Positions 49,903 to 60,035 are shown, counted from the stretch's first letter. The stretch is 64,000 bases of DNA from CAYWMP01 sp964459445 (GCA_964459445.1 CAYWMP010000005.1:13331-77330), one strand, 5' to 3'. Notes: generated from the sequence alone by a model not told the origin. A program made the numbers and translations.

Positions 49903-50883
49903 ATGTCTGCAAAAATCACAAGGAGATCATTTCTTAAGGGCGGTCTTGCAGCAGTGGGCGCCGTGGGACTCTCTAGCGTCCCTTTGCCTGCTTCCGCAAA
50001 AGTCAAAAGCACGAAGGAGCTCGCTACCCTCATTGACATCAGAAAATGCATTGGTTGCGAAGCCTGCGTAGAGGCCTGCCAGGAGGTAAATGAATCCAAA
50101 TATCCGAAACCGAAAAAACCCTTTCCAAAGATGTACCCGAGCAGGGTCAAGGTTTCCGATTGGTCTGACAAACGTGATGTCACAGACCGATTGACCCCCT
50201 ACAACTGGCTGTTCATTCAGGAAGCCACCGTTAACGTTGAAGGAGAAGAACAAACGTTCACCATTCCGCGGCGCTGTATGCATTGCCAGAACCCCCCATG
50301 CGCCGATCTCTGTCCTTTTGGTGCGGCCTCAAAAATGAAAAACGGCATCACCCGAATAGATGCCGATATCTGCCTCGGTGGCGCAAAATGCAAAAAGGTC
50401 TGTCCGTGGCGCATTCCTCAACGCCAGACCGGCGTGGGTGTGTACCTGGATATTATGCCGTCCTTGGCCGGCAATGGGGTCATGTTCAAGTGTGATCGAT
50501 GCTATAATCGGATTGAGGAAGGAGAACAGCCGGCCTGCATTGAATCATGCCCCGAAAAGGTGCAAACCATTGGCCCGAGAGACGATATCATCAAGGAGGC
50601 CCATCGAATCGCCAAGGAGATCAATGGGTATATTTACGGCGAAAAGGAGAACGGAGGCACAAACACCATCTACGTTTCCCCGGCGCCTTTCGAAGAAATA
50701 AATAAAGCGATAGAGAAGGGGCCCGGAAAGCCGCATCTAAAACCAGTTGCCGACAGCATGGCTGATGCAAATAACCTGGCCAAGGCTATGGTAATTGCTC
50801 CCGTTGCGGGCATAGCGGCCGCTGTGGGGAACTTTTTGAAGACAACCAAGGGAAACAACAGTTCAAAGGAGATAGGAGAATGA
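49903..50883 (+). CDS. Tat-exported [4Fe-4S] ferredoxin-type electron-transfer subunit
   Basis: 326 residues with the twin-arginine signal TRRSFLKGGLAAVGAVGL. Cys clusters are CIGCEACVEAC, CMHCQNPPCADLC, an unusually spaced CLGGAKCKKVC and CDRCYNRIEEGEQPACIESC, sufficient for four [4Fe-4S] clusters as in FdnH/HybA/NrfC proteins. A C-terminal hydrophobic helix (AMVIAPVAGIAAAVGNFL) anchors it on the periplasmic side. The cytochrome gene overlaps its stop by 4 bp (ATGA). No molybdopterin or hydrogenase catalytic subunit is encoded nearby. GGAG precedes ATG 49903. Confidence 0.92.
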   Translation: MSAKITRRSFLKGGLAAVGAVGLSSVPLPASAKVKSTKELATLIDIRKCIGCEACVEACQEVNESKYPKPKKPFPKMYPSRVKVSDWSDKRDVTDRLTPYNWLFIQEATVNVEGEEQTFTIPRRCMHCQNPPCADLCPFGAASKMKNGITRIDADICLGGAKCKKVCPWRIPQRQTGVGVYLDIMPSLAGNGVMFKCDRCYNRIEEGEQPACIESCPEKVQTIGPRDDIIKEAHRIAKEINGYIYGEKENGGTNTIYVSPAPFEEINKAIEKGPGKPHLKPVADSMADANNLAKAMVIAPVAGIAAAVGNFLKTTKGNNSSKEIGE

Positions 50884-51356
50884 GACCAAACACTAGGTGT
50901 CTCTTTACACCACGCCAAAAGGCATTGAGCAAGGTTTATATCGTCATCCTAATACTCATGGCCTTTACCGGATTCGGACAGATGCCCATATTCAAAAGAT
51001 ACTACCTATCTGATATCCCGGGGCTGGAATGGTCTGCCGACTTTTATCTTACCCACCTCATCCACTATATGGGCGCTATTGTCCTTTTAGCGCTTTTTTC
51101 ATACGTCGGAATGAATTACCTCCTAGCTTATCGCGAAAAATGCAAATTAACCACGTCAGCCTATATCAGGGTAGCCTTGTTGGGGGCATTGATGCTCACA
51201 GGGATATTCCGGGTGATAAAGAACCTTCCGGATGTAACCCTTTCTCCTGATTTTGTGTTGCTTATTGACCTCTCCCATCTTGCTTTCACGATGATGCTAG
51301 GGCTTGCCGCCCTCGCTTTCTTGATCTTGAAAATGCCCTGGCTCGAAAAGGCCTAA
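50880..51356 (+). CDS. Cytochrome b-type membrane subunit
   Basis: 158 residues with four transmembrane helices. Histidines in the helices (THLIHYMGAIVLLAL and LSHLAFTMMLG) can ligate heme b, as in formate-dehydrogenase gamma subunits. The start overlaps the FeS gene stop (ATGA), so the two form a membrane-bound electron-transfer module that could link periplasmic oxidation to the quinone pool. The partner enzyme may be encoded elsewhere. Confidence 0.85.
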   Translation: MRPNTRCLFTPRQKALSKVYIVILILMAFTGFGQMPIFKRYYLSDIPGLEWSADFYLTHLIHYMGAIVLLALFSYVGMNYLLAYREKCKLTTSAYIRVALLGALMLTGIFRVIKNLPDVTLSPDFVLLIDLSHLAFTMMLGLAALAFLILKMPWLEKA

Positions 51357-51426
51357 ATGCGTCATTCAATAGTTTCTAAAATCAAGGAAAAATAGTCGCG
51401 TCGCCCGACATACCCCACTCCCCATA

Positions 51427-51448
51427 GCTGTAAGGCAATTCTTACAGC
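51427..51448. other. Perfect 8-bp hairpin
   Basis: GCTGTAAG and CTTACAGC around a 6-base loop, 71 bases after the cytochrome gene and without a T-run. It may be a weak terminator or a protein-binding palindrome for the permease gene. Confidence 0.35.
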
Positions 51449-51555
51449 CATTCATTCCCTTCCCAACCAAGTTCTTCCGCCCTATACAACAAATTAGGAG
51501 TATGTTATTTTTCGAAACTTATCCATGTCTCTCCTGAATCTGAACCGGTGAATTC

Positions 51556-54111
51556 GTGAAATCCGAAAAAGCCCATCGCCTCAGAACTCCCAAAGGAACC
51601 CTCGGAACCTTTCCGGGCGTATTCACACCCAGCGTCCTCACCATCCTCGGGATCATTCTCTTTTTACGGCTCGGTTATGTGGTCGGTCATGCCGGCCTGG
51701 CCCGCGCACTGATCATCATAGGCCTGGCCAATGCCATTTCGGTCCTGACCAGCTTTTCTCTCTCCGCCATCGCGACAAACTTGAAAGTAAAGGGTGGGGG
51801 GGATTATTACCTCATATCACGTACCCTCGGCATTGAATTCGGGGGCTCTATCGGCATCGTCCTATTCCTGGCCCAGTCCGTTTCCATCGCCTTTTACAGC
51901 ATCGGGTTCGGGGAAGCCCTCTCCGGGATTCTGCCAATAGGTTCGAGGTATGCGCCTCAGATTATCGCCGCCTTGGCCGTATCCTTCCTCTTTATCTTCG
52001 CCTGGTTGGGTGCGGACTGGGCAACTAAGTTTCAGTATGTGGTTATGGCCGCTTTGGCCGCTGCCCTCATCTCCTTTTTCGCGGGCGGCATGGGTCTTTG
52101 GAACGGTGCCACCCTGGTACGAAACTGGGCGTCACCGGATTCTGCTCTTGGTTTTTGGGCCGTTTTTGCCATCTTCTTTCCTGCAGTAACCGGTTTTACC
52201 CAGGGCGTGAGCATGTCCGGAGATCTTGAAGACCCGGGAAGGAGCCTTCCCCTGGGAACCTTTCTGGCCGTCGGCGTATCTATCCTGGTCTACTTTGGAG
52301 CGACATTCGTATTTGCCGCTTCCCTCCCCTCGAGCGTTCTCATGGGAGACTATGGGGCCATGCAGCAGGTGGCCTATCTTGGCTTTTTGATACATGTCGG
52401 CGTCATTGCCGCCACCCTGTCTTCGGCTATGGCCTCCTTCCTGGGCGCACCACGCATCCTTCAATCCATGGCCCGGGACCGTATCTTTCTTTTTCTCCTG
52501 GCTTTTGCGAAGGGTTCAGGACCCACAACGAATCCGAGACGGGGTGTTCTTCTCTCCGCGGGCATCGCCTTTGCCACTATTGCCCTGGGAAATCTAAATT
52601 TCATTGCACCCCTGGTTTCCATGTTCTTTCTGATCTCCTATGGATTGCTCAATTATGCCACGTTCTACGAGGCACGTACCGAAAGCCCCTCCTTTCGTCC
52701 CCGATTCCGATGGTATGATTACCGCCTCAGCCTGCTGGGCTGGCTTGTATGCCTCGGTGTCATGTTAGCCATCGACCTGAGGGCGAGCGCCGTCGCCATG
52801 GCCGTGCTTTTTGCCATACACCAGTACCTTAAGCGAACGGCGGGTCCTGCAAGATGGGCGGACAGCCGCCGCTCCTACCATCTTCAACGCCTTCGTGAAC
52901 ATCTCCTGGCGGCAGCCGCGGAACCGGAACATCCCAGAGACTGGCGGCCCCAGATTCTCGCCCTTTCCAACGATGCGGAAAGACGCGCCAACCTGCTCCG
53001 TTTCTCGGCCTGGTTGGAGGGCGGCAGCGGTCTGACCACGGTGGTTAGGATCCTGGAAGGCGAAGGGGTCAAGATGCTGAAACCCAAAGAGGAGGAAGAA
53101 AAAGAGCTCGCTTCCAGTATTGAGAATCAGGGACTGAATGCCTTTCCCCTCGTGATTACGGCCCCGAACCTGCGCACGGGCATCCATGCGCTTGTTGAAG
53201 CCTTCGGTATAGGCCCCATTCGAGCCAATACCCTACTCTTGAATTGGCACGGGGAGACGCCAAAAAGCATTCCCGGTCTTCGTGATCTTTTCTACGCAAA
53301 GAACATCCGTGGGGCATTTCGGCTCGGTTGTAATATCATTATTCTGAAAACCGAGGACGGCGACTGGCCCGGCGCAGAGACGCTGCCCCAAGATGGCCGC
53401 CGCATCGATGTATGGTGGTTGGACGACGCTACCAGCCATCTTATGCTCCTGCTTGCCTATTTAATGACCCGGAGCGAAGAATGGGAGGGCGTGCATATCC
53501 GCGTGCTCGCTGCCGGTGCCGGTGACACATCGGAGTTGGATATCGATTCCCTTAAAAAAGCCCTTGAAGCGGCACGAATCCAGGCTGAGCCAGAGGTCGT
53601 GGACCGACTTGACATGGATAACCTTGCCGAGCAATCATCCGGTGCAAGCATCGTGTTCCTCCCCTTCCGCATTCGTGGCAATCAGTTGATGAATATCGTT
53701 GGCACTCCCCTTAAGGAGGTCGCGGCGTTGCTGCCTGCGGCGGCTTTTGTTATGGCCGCAGAGGATATCGAACTTGACGCAGAACCTGAGGAAGGAAGGG
53801 CGGGGGAACTTGCTGCTGCTATCGACGCCTTTACGGATGCCCGGAGAAAAGCGGATGACGCAGAGAATGTAGCCACAAAGGCTGCCGAGGAGGCAGAGGC
53901 TAAAGTGAAGGCTATGGCCAGCTCTATAGAGAGTGGCGCTGATGAGGCGTTAATGTCCAAGGTAAAGGCGGTTCTGGAAGCCAAGAAGGCGGCCATCAAG
54001 GCGCCGCGGCGAGCGGCAAAAGCGGCGACCAAAGCCGAATCTGCCGGGCGAGTTGCCGAGAACATGGGAGCCAAACTTCCTGAAGAGAACGAAGGATCAG
54101 AGTCATCATAG
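51556..54111 (+). CDS. APC-superfamily permease, SLC12 (cation-chloride cotransporter)-like
   Basis: 851 residues. About twelve membrane helices occupy residues 22-430 (GTFPGVFTPSVLTILGIILFLRLGYVVGHAG and GGGDYYLISRTLGIEFGGSIG are typical of the SLC12/amino-acid-polyamine permease branch). A large cytoplasmic C-terminal domain follows, with USP-like strands, then an Ala/Lys-rich helical tail (about 755-851). The GTG start at 51556 has no strong ribosome binding site. The gene precedes the acyl-CoA synthetase genes, with only 13 bp between. Confidence 0.88.
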   Translation: MKSEKAHRLRTPKGTLGTFPGVFTPSVLTILGIILFLRLGYVVGHAGLARALIIIGLANAISVLTSFSLSAIATNLKVKGGGDYYLISRTLGIEFGGSIGIVLFLAQSVSIAFYSIGFGEALSGILPIGSRYAPQIIAALAVSFLFIFAWLGADWATKFQYVVMAALAAALISFFAGGMGLWNGATLVRNWASPDSALGFWAVFAIFFPAVTGFTQGVSMSGDLEDPGRSLPLGTFLAVGVSILVYFGATFVFAASLPSSVLMGDYGAMQQVAYLGFLIHVGVIAATLSSAMASFLGAPRILQSMARDRIFLFLLAFAKGSGPTTNPRRGVLLSAGIAFATIALGNLNFIAPLVSMFFLISYGLLNYATFYEARTESPSFRPRFRWYDYRLSLLGWLVCLGVMLAIDLRASAVAMAVLFAIHQYLKRTAGPARWADSRRSYHLQRLREHLLAAAAEPEHPRDWRPQILALSNDAERRANLLRFSAWLEGGSGLTTVVRILEGEGVKMLKPKEEEEKELASSIENQGLNAFPLVITAPNLRTGIHALVEAFGIGPIRANTLLLNWHGETPKSIPGLRDLFYAKNIRGAFRLGCNIIILKTEDGDWPGAETLPQDGRRIDVWWLDDATSHLMLLLAYLMTRSEEWEGVHIRVLAAGAGDTSELDIDSLKKALEAARIQAEPEVVDRLDMDNLAEQSSGASIVFLPFRIRGNQLMNIVGTPLKEVAALLPAAAFVMAAEDIELDAEPEEGRAGELAAAIDAFTDARRKADDAENVATKAAEEAEAKVKAMASSIESGADEALMSKVKAVLEAKKAAIKAPRRAAKAATKAESAGRVAENMGAKLPEENEGSESS

Positions 54112-54124
54112 GAGGAATATCTTA

Positions 54125-55492
54125 ATGGATTTTCAACCCTTGTTCGAACCCAAGACCATGGCCATTGTCGGCGTTTCGTTGGGCAATGACCGCCATCCCG
54201 CCAATGTCATCTACAACAAAAACCACCTCCGTTATCCCGTAGAAGTCTTTCCCGTAAATCCCCGGGGCGGTGTCTTTCAACGGGAACCCGTTTTCAAAAG
54301 TATTTCGGAAATTCCTAAAAAAGTGGATTTGGCGGTCATCGCGGTAAAGGCTGAAATGGTTCCGGACATTATCTCTGAGTGCATCGAGTCCGGCGTGGGA
54401 GGCGCTGTGATCATTTCGGGCGGTTTTTCAGAAACGGGTCGGTCCGAACTCCAGGATCAAATCGTGGACCTAGCAAGGAAAGCGGACTTTCCCTTCATCG
54501 GCCCGAATTGCATCGGCATCTATTCACCCGCCCATGTGGATACCCTCTTTATTCCCAGCCAGCGACTGGTGAGGCCGGATCCTGGAAACGTCGCCATCGT
54601 CAGTCAGAGCGGCGGCATTCTGGCGGATCAAATGGTGAAATTTGCCGGAGAGGGCACGGGGCTGTCTAAAGCCGTCAGCATTGGAAACAAGGCCTTTATA
54701 AAGGAAGTGCACCTTCTCGATTATTTTGCCAATGACCCGGCCACTGGCGTTATTGCCTTTTATTTGGAAGGATTTGGCAAGAATGAAGGTAGAGAATTTG
54801 CACTGGCTGCAGATCGATGCCCAAAACCGATTGTCGCCTTAAAAGCCGGTCGGAGTCCCGGAGGACGCGAAGCGGTCTCAAGCCATACCGCTTCCTTGGC
54901 GGGTGATTATGAGACCTTTTCCGCCGTCCTCTCACAATACGGCGTGGTCGAAGCAAGAACCGAGTTCGAACTGGTTTCCTTTTGCGAGGCATTGAGTTTC
55001 TACAACCGATCCATCGGGGGCCGGATCGGCATTGTGACCGGCAGTGGCGGTCACGGCGCCTTGGCCGTTGATTTGTGCGCCGATCACGGTCTCACGATAC
55101 CGCCCCTTTCGGAATCGGAACAAAAGGAACTCAAGGCCGGCCTATCGCCCAGTATTCAAACCATAGCGTCGACCACCAATCCCATCGACCTTACCGGAAG
55201 CGCCGTGGATGAAGACTTTGTTGCCGCGGTGGATTATCTCTGCAAATTGCCTTTAGTCGACTGCGTCATCGTGTTGCTCTTGCCCTATCTGCCGGGTATC
55301 AGTTCGGATCTTGGGGCCAGATTGAGCCAATTCTACATTCAAAGCAACAAGCCTTTGGTCGCTTACGTGCCTCATGTGGAAAAATACCGAATGCTCATAG
55401 AGGGATTCGAACTCAATGGCATACCGGTGTCGCCGTCCGTCGTTGGCGCCGTGCTGGGGGCCGAGGCCATGAAGAGGTGTAAGCCATGCTGA
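54125..55492 (+). CDS. ADP-forming acyl-CoA synthetase, alpha (CoA-binding) subunit
   Basis: 455 residues. A CoA-binding Rossmann domain (MAIVGVSLGNDRHPANVI, PVNPRGG) is followed by two succinyl-CoA-ligase-like domains with FIGPNCIGIYSP and VSQSGGILADQM. The conserved phospho-histidine region is SSHTASLAGDY. The enzyme makes ATP from acetyl-CoA or other acyl-CoA esters in fermenting anaerobes. AGGAGG precedes ATG 54125. The beta subunit gene overlaps its 3' end by 7 bp. Confidence 0.93.
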   Translation: MDFQPLFEPKTMAIVGVSLGNDRHPANVIYNKNHLRYPVEVFPVNPRGGVFQREPVFKSISEIPKKVDLAVIAVKAEMVPDIISECIESGVGGAVIISGGFSETGRSELQDQIVDLARKADFPFIGPNCIGIYSPAHVDTLFIPSQRLVRPDPGNVAIVSQSGGILADQMVKFAGEGTGLSKAVSIGNKAFIKEVHLLDYFANDPATGVIAFYLEGFGKNEGREFALAADRCPKPIVALKAGRSPGGREAVSSHTASLAGDYETFSAVLSQYGVVEARTEFELVSFCEALSFYNRSIGGRIGIVTGSGGHGALAVDLCADHGLTIPPLSESEQKELKAGLSPSIQTIASTTNPIDLTGSAVDEDFVAAVDYLCKLPLVDCVIVLLLPYLPGISSDLGARLSQFYIQSNKPLVAYVPHVEKYRMLIEGFELNGIPVSPSVVGAVLGAEAMKRCKPC

Positions 55493-56169
55493 TGAAAGAG
55501 ATCAGACAAATCCTCTCGGATTCAACAGAGTCGGGCTGGGTCTTTGAACCCGATGCAAAGCGCCTTCTTTCTATCGCAGGGATTGAAGTTCCGGCGTTCA
55601 AGTGGACCACCGATATCCATGCGGCTCTGAACGCTGCGAAGGACATAGGCTATCCGGTTGTGGCCAAGATTGTATCGCCTGAAGCCTTGCACAAATCCGA
55701 TGTGAGCGGCGTTGTCGTCGACATCGATAGCGATGATCGATTGCAGGAGACCTATGAAAGGTTCAGCCAGTTCCCGGGATTTAAAGGCATGCTTGTTGAG
55801 GAAATGCTGTCCGGGATCGAACTCATTGTGGGCGCTAAAGTGGATTATCAGTTCGGCCCGGTTGTTCTTCTCGGGCTCGGCGGCACGGGGGTTGAGATTT
55901 ACAGGGACACAACCTTGAGGATGGCGCCCTTAAAGGAAGCCGATGTGGATCTCATGATCCACGATCTCAAGGCCTATGAATTACTGGAAGGTTACAGGGG
56001 AGCCGATCCCATTAATCTTCAGGAACTGCGGCAAATGTTGGTGAGGTTTTCAGAACTGATCATGGAACTGGAGAGATCAATCGACTCCGCGGATTTGAAC
56101 CCCGTGATGTGCACAAAGGACCGATGCGTTGTGGCGGACGCAAGAATTATGCTGTCGAAAAATCCCTAG
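55486..56169 (+). CDS. ADP-forming acyl-CoA synthetase, beta (ATP-grasp) subunit
   Basis: 227 residues, an ATP-grasp_5 domain: YPVVAKIVSPEALHKSDVSGVVVDI, GMLVEEMLSGIELIVGAKVD, FGPVVLLGLGGTGVEIYRD and DLNPVMC. It transfers the phosphoryl group to ADP. The separate alpha and beta genes resemble archaeal Acd enzymes. It overlaps the alpha gene by 7 bp and converges with mscS, 7 bp away. Confidence 0.93.
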   Translation: MLMKEIRQILSDSTESGWVFEPDAKRLLSIAGIEVPAFKWTTDIHAALNAAKDIGYPVVAKIVSPEALHKSDVSGVVVDIDSDDRLQETYERFSQFPGFKGMLVEEMLSGIELIVGAKVDYQFGPVVLLGLGGTGVEIYRDTTLRMAPLKEADVDLMIHDLKAYELLEGYRGADPINLQELRQMLVRFSELIMELERSIDSADLNPVMCTKDRCVVADARIMLSKNP

Positions 56170-56176
56170 CCGCATT

Positions 56177-57046
56177 TTAATTTGTTGAATCGGAGATAAC
56201 TTCCTTTTCTTTGGGCGGAGGCAGATCCTTTTTGTAAACCACCGTGCGGTAGGGAAAGGGTATTTCAACGCCTTCTGCATCAAACCTCTTCTTGATATGT
56301 TCAAAAAGCCAGAACCTTCCCACCCAAGCCGCATCCACATCCGTCACCCAAACATAGACCCTTAACTCAATAGAAAAATCCTTGTGGGCCACAACTCTCA
56401 CCCAGGGTTCATCTGCATCCTCCATTCTGTGGGGGCATTTTTTAGCCTCATCAAGGATCAGCCCTTTTGCAAAATCAAGATCCGTGTCATAGCTCACGCT
56501 CACTTCTACCCCTACCAAGATGCGGGGATCAACGATACTGTAGTTTATTACGGACATGTTATCTATCTTCTCATTCGGTATAATCAGCATCTTGTTTTCC
56601 CACGTTCGCACAATGGTGTGGCGCAACGTAATATCTTCTATCGTGCCGTACTCGCCGTCTATGGATACCTTATCCCCGATCCGAAAAGGCCGATAGACCG
56701 CTAGAGATAAACCTGCAATCAGATTAGCTAATGTGGATTTGGCCGCGAAACCGACAATTAAGGCTGTAATCCCTGCCCCTGCGACCATCGTGCCCACCAA
56801 GGCCCTCAATTCCGGTATGACGCTGGCATACACAAGACCGGCAACAATAAAAATTATGAGTGTTTTGATACGAACAACATAGCGGACCACCGTCTCGTCT
56901 ACCCTGCGACCCAGCCGACCAACGACCCAATGCGGTCTGGTCATCGCTCTCGTCAAAACCTTTGAGGTGACCGATGCGACTATGAGCAATCCCACGCCAA
57001 GAGCTATTGCACCGATTGTTGTTCCCGGATCAAGAAAACTCTCCAT
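56177..57046 (-). CDS. Small-conductance mechanosensitive channel, MscS family
   Basis: 289 residues. Three N-terminal helices, including the pore helix AGAGITALIVGFAAKSTLANLIAGLSLAVYRPFRIGD with Gly/Ala packing, are followed by a beta domain (VSIDGEYGTIEDITLRHTIVRTWENKMLIIPNEKI) and an alpha/beta C-terminal domain. It releases osmolytes on hypo-osmotic shock. GGAGGTGG lies before the start I prefer, about 27 bases inside the longest frame. It overlaps no neighbour. Confidence 0.9.
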   Translation of the reverse strand: MESFLDPGTTIGAIALGVGLLIVASVTSKVLTRAMTRPHWVVGRLGRRVDETVVRYVVRIKTLIIFIVAGLVYASVIPELRALVGTMVAGAGITALIVGFAAKSTLANLIAGLSLAVYRPFRIGDKVSIDGEYGTIEDITLRHTIVRTWENKMLIIPNEKIDNMSVINYSIVDPRILVGVEVSVSYDTDLDFAKGLILDEAKKCPHRMEDADEPWVRVVAHKDFSIELRVYVWVTDVDAAWVGRFWLFEHIKKRFDAEGVEIPFPYRTVVYKKDLPPPKEKEVISDSTN

Positions 57047-57273
57047 TGAAAACCACCTCCAATTCATGAACACCCACTGGATATTGTAGTAAATTCCAGA
57101 TGTACATTATAACTTTTATGGCTCGGCTTCAAAGGATTTCAATAGGATTAGTCGCCCAGAATTGCCCCCCATGGGATCATATGATATTTAGGAATTTCAT
57201 TATTTTATTCTTCTCCCTTTTATTTATAAGATGTTTTACAATATCCCATCCCACAAAGATGTAGGAGGGAATT

Positions 57274-58599
57274 ATGGATTCCAACAGAAAAAACACTCTG
57301 GAACAGATTTTCAATGCCGGCCTCGAGGCCGTGGACCCGGAAAAGGCCATACATAACCATATGACCCGTGATGGTGATCAATTGGTTGTTGAAGGACGGA
57401 CGGTTGATCTCGGTTCTTTTGAAAAGGTTTTCCTGTTTGGCGCCGGTAAGGGTACGGCGCCCATGGCCAAGGCCCTGGAGGATATCCTGGGGGATCAGTT
57501 GGCAGGAGCTTGGATCATAGTCAAGTACGATCACGGTGTCCCTCTTAAAAAGACTCAAATATTTGAGGCAGGACATCCCATTCCGGATGAGGCGGGCATC
57601 AAAGGTACGAGCGTTCTACTCGAAAAACTGGAAGCGTGCACCGAAAAGGACCTTGTCCTATGTGCCTTTTCCGGCGGGGGAAGCGCCCTCCTTCCAGCGC
57701 CCGATTTCCCCGTAGATCTCCATGCAAAACAAAAGACCACACAATTGCTTTTGGAATGCGGCGCCACCATCAACGAAATCAACGCCTTAAGAAAGCATTT
57801 GTCCAAGATCAAGGGAGGCAGGTTGGCTGAAGCTGCCTATCCCGCCACGTGCATCTCACTCATCCTCTCTGATGTGGTCGGTGATCCCTTAGACGTGATT
57901 GCTTCGGGGCCAACGGTGCCGGATACAAGCACCTATGCTGAATGCATTGAAATCATTGAACGCTACGGTATCGTCGACCGACTACCGAAGGCCGTTCTGG
58001 ATGTTTTAAATGAGGGGGTTTCGGGGAACAGGCCTGAAACGCCCAAACGGGACAATCCCGCCTTTGAAACCACTCATAACGTTATTGTGGGAAACAATCG
58101 AAGCGCCCTTTTGGCGGCGGAACGGAAGGCCAAAGAGTTGGGGTATTCGACGCTCGTTTTGACGTCCTGCATAGAAGGAGAAGCCAAGGAAGTTGCACAG
58201 GTTATGGCGGCCATTGGAAAAGAGATCATGACTTCAAAAATCCCCATTGCCTCTCCAGCCTGTGTTCTGGCCGGTGGAGAACCCACCGTCACTTTAGAGG
58301 GAAAGGGCAAAGGAGGGCGCAATCAGGAGATGGCCTTGGCTGCGGCTTTGGCCCTGGACGGGATTGACGGCATTTCTATCTTGAGCGCTGGAACGGATGG
58401 GACAGACGGTCCCACGGATGCCGCCGGGGCCTTTGCTGATGGAACAACCTGCGAACTGGCCCGATCAAAGGGCTTAAGCCCACGATCCTATCTATCATCG
58501 AACGACGCTTACAATTTTTTTGATGCCCTTGGTGATCTACTCATTACGGGACCCACAAGGACCAATGTCATGGATCTTATCTGTCTGATTGTAAACTAA
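57274..58599 (+). CDS. Glycerate 2-kinase (GckA/MOFRL type)
   Basis: 441 residues. The family's motifs include GAGKGTAPMAKALE, FSGGGSALLPAP, HLSKIKGGRLAEAAYPA and SDVVGDPLDVIASGPTVPD, followed by the MOFRL domain (AGGEPTVTLEGKGKGGRNQEMALAAAL, SAGTDGTDGPTDAAGAF). It phosphorylates D-glycerate to 2-phosphoglycerate. GGAGGG is 5 bases before ATG 57274. The next genes encode a glucosyl-3-phosphoglycerate-synthase-like enzyme and glycogen enzymes, which gives glycerate a possible local source. Confidence 0.92.
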   Translation: MDSNRKNTLEQIFNAGLEAVDPEKAIHNHMTRDGDQLVVEGRTVDLGSFEKVFLFGAGKGTAPMAKALEDILGDQLAGAWIIVKYDHGVPLKKTQIFEAGHPIPDEAGIKGTSVLLEKLEACTEKDLVLCAFSGGGSALLPAPDFPVDLHAKQKTTQLLLECGATINEINALRKHLSKIKGGRLAEAAYPATCISLILSDVVGDPLDVIASGPTVPDTSTYAECIEIIERYGIVDRLPKAVLDVLNEGVSGNRPETPKRDNPAFETTHNVIVGNNRSALLAAERKAKELGYSTLVLTSCIEGEAKEVAQVMAAIGKEIMTSKIPIASPACVLAGGEPTVTLEGKGKGGRNQEMALAAALALDGIDGISILSAGTDGTDGPTDAAGAFADGTTCELARSKGLSPRSYLSSNDAYNFFDALGDLLITGPTRTNVMDLICLIVN

Positions 58600-58679
58600 A
58601 CTCCAAATAGTAACTATAGGGCGATTAGAACGAACTGAAGAACCTGTTTGATAGCAAAGCTTAATACAAGGAGGATAGC

Positions 58680-59935
58680 ATGGCCGACTTCCACCAAGAA
58701 GGAATCGTAACGACACTCCATTCCCTTTACGAAGCCTTTGATCGGGGCGCCTACCTGGAGATTCTTGAGCAGAAACTCGAGGAATACTCTCGTCACCTGA
58801 GAATTAGCCTCCTTTTGCCGTCTCTTTACTCTGAAATCAAAAATCCGGAAGTGCTGAATCCGATTCTAGATGACATAGGCAATGTACGCTATCTCCATAA
58901 CGTCGTTGTGGCCCTCGGAGGCGCATCAAAAAAAGCCCAGTTCAAGGAGGCGCGAGAATTTTTTGGAAAACTCGAAACCGATGACCGTGATCTCAAGGTG
59001 GTCTGGGTAGAAGGGCCGAGAATCCAAAGAATATTCAAGGAGATCCAAAAACGGGAAATCCCCACCGGCGTTGAGGGAAAGGGTCAATCGGTTTGGATCA
59101 CTATGGGGTATCTCTTTGCCCGGGAGGAATCAGACGTCATTGCCCTCCACGATTGCGACATCGTGACCTATGATCGCATCCTCTTAGGCAGATTGATCGA
59201 ACCCACGGCCAATCCCAATAACGACTTCGAATTCTGCAAGGGGTACTATGCGCGCATCTCGCCTAATGAGAGGGTTATGAAGGGTAGGGTCACCCGGCTC
59301 TTTGTCACGCCCTTTGTCGATGCCATGGCCCGAATCATGCGTGAGAGAGGATTCGAGGAACTCAGGCACTTTTTCGCCTACCATCGAACCTTCAATTATC
59401 AGCTCGCAGGCGAATTCAGTTTTTCCACTCGATTGGCCCGGGGCGTCAATATCGCCTATGATTGGGGATTGGAGGTTTCCACATTGTCTGAGGTTTATCA
59501 TCGGGTCATCCCCCGAAAAATTGCCCAGATCGATCTGGCGCCCAACTATGAACACAAGCACCAGGACCTGTCAGCGGATGATAAGTCCAGGGGACTTCAC
59601 CGCATGGTCGTGGATATCGCCAAGTTCTATCTCAACTACATCCGATCCCATGGTGTGGCCCTGGACGATGCCTTTGTGGATATGATTCTCCACACCTATT
59701 ATGAAAACGCCCTGGCATTCATTAAGGCCTATAGCGACGATGCAGAGGTGAATGGGTTATCCTTCGATCGACATCAGGAGGAACTGACGGTTAATTACTT
59801 CCGAGGATTTTTGTGGTCCGCCTGGGAGCAGTGCAAGGGACCCCATCAAAGCACGGTGATTCCATCCTGGAACCGCGTCCTTTACAGCGTCCCCAATATC
59901 TACGAACAACTCCTCGAAGCAGTCGAAGAGGATAA
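58680..59935 (+). CDS. Glucosyl-3-phosphoglycerate-synthase-like glycosyltransferase (GT81), 3'-truncated by the gap
   Basis: At least 418 residues; the stop falls in the N run. A GT-A fold: VEGKGQSVWITMGYLFAREESDVIALHDCDIVTYD has the GKG loop and a DCD metal motif, and GRVTRLFVTPFVDAMARIM and AGEFSFSTRLARGVNIAYDWGLEVSTLSEVY closely follow the GpgS pattern. GpgS joins glucose to 3-phosphoglycerate to make glucosyl-3-phosphoglycerate, the precursor of glucosylglycerate. The first 100 residues differ from that family. GGAGG precedes ATG 58680. The apparent fusion to glgA is an artefact. Confidence 0.75.
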
Positions 59936-60035
59936 NNNNNNNNNNNNNNNNNNNNNNNNNNNNNNNNNNNNNNNNNNNNNNNNNNNNNNNNNNNNNNNNN
60001 NNNNNNNNNNNNNNNNNNNNNNNNNNNNNNNNNNN
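59936..60035. other. Assembly gap of 100 N
   Basis: Exactly 100 unknown bases. The number is probably a placeholder. The end of the GT81 gene, any intergenic sequence and the first codons of glgA are hidden here. Confidence 0.98.
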
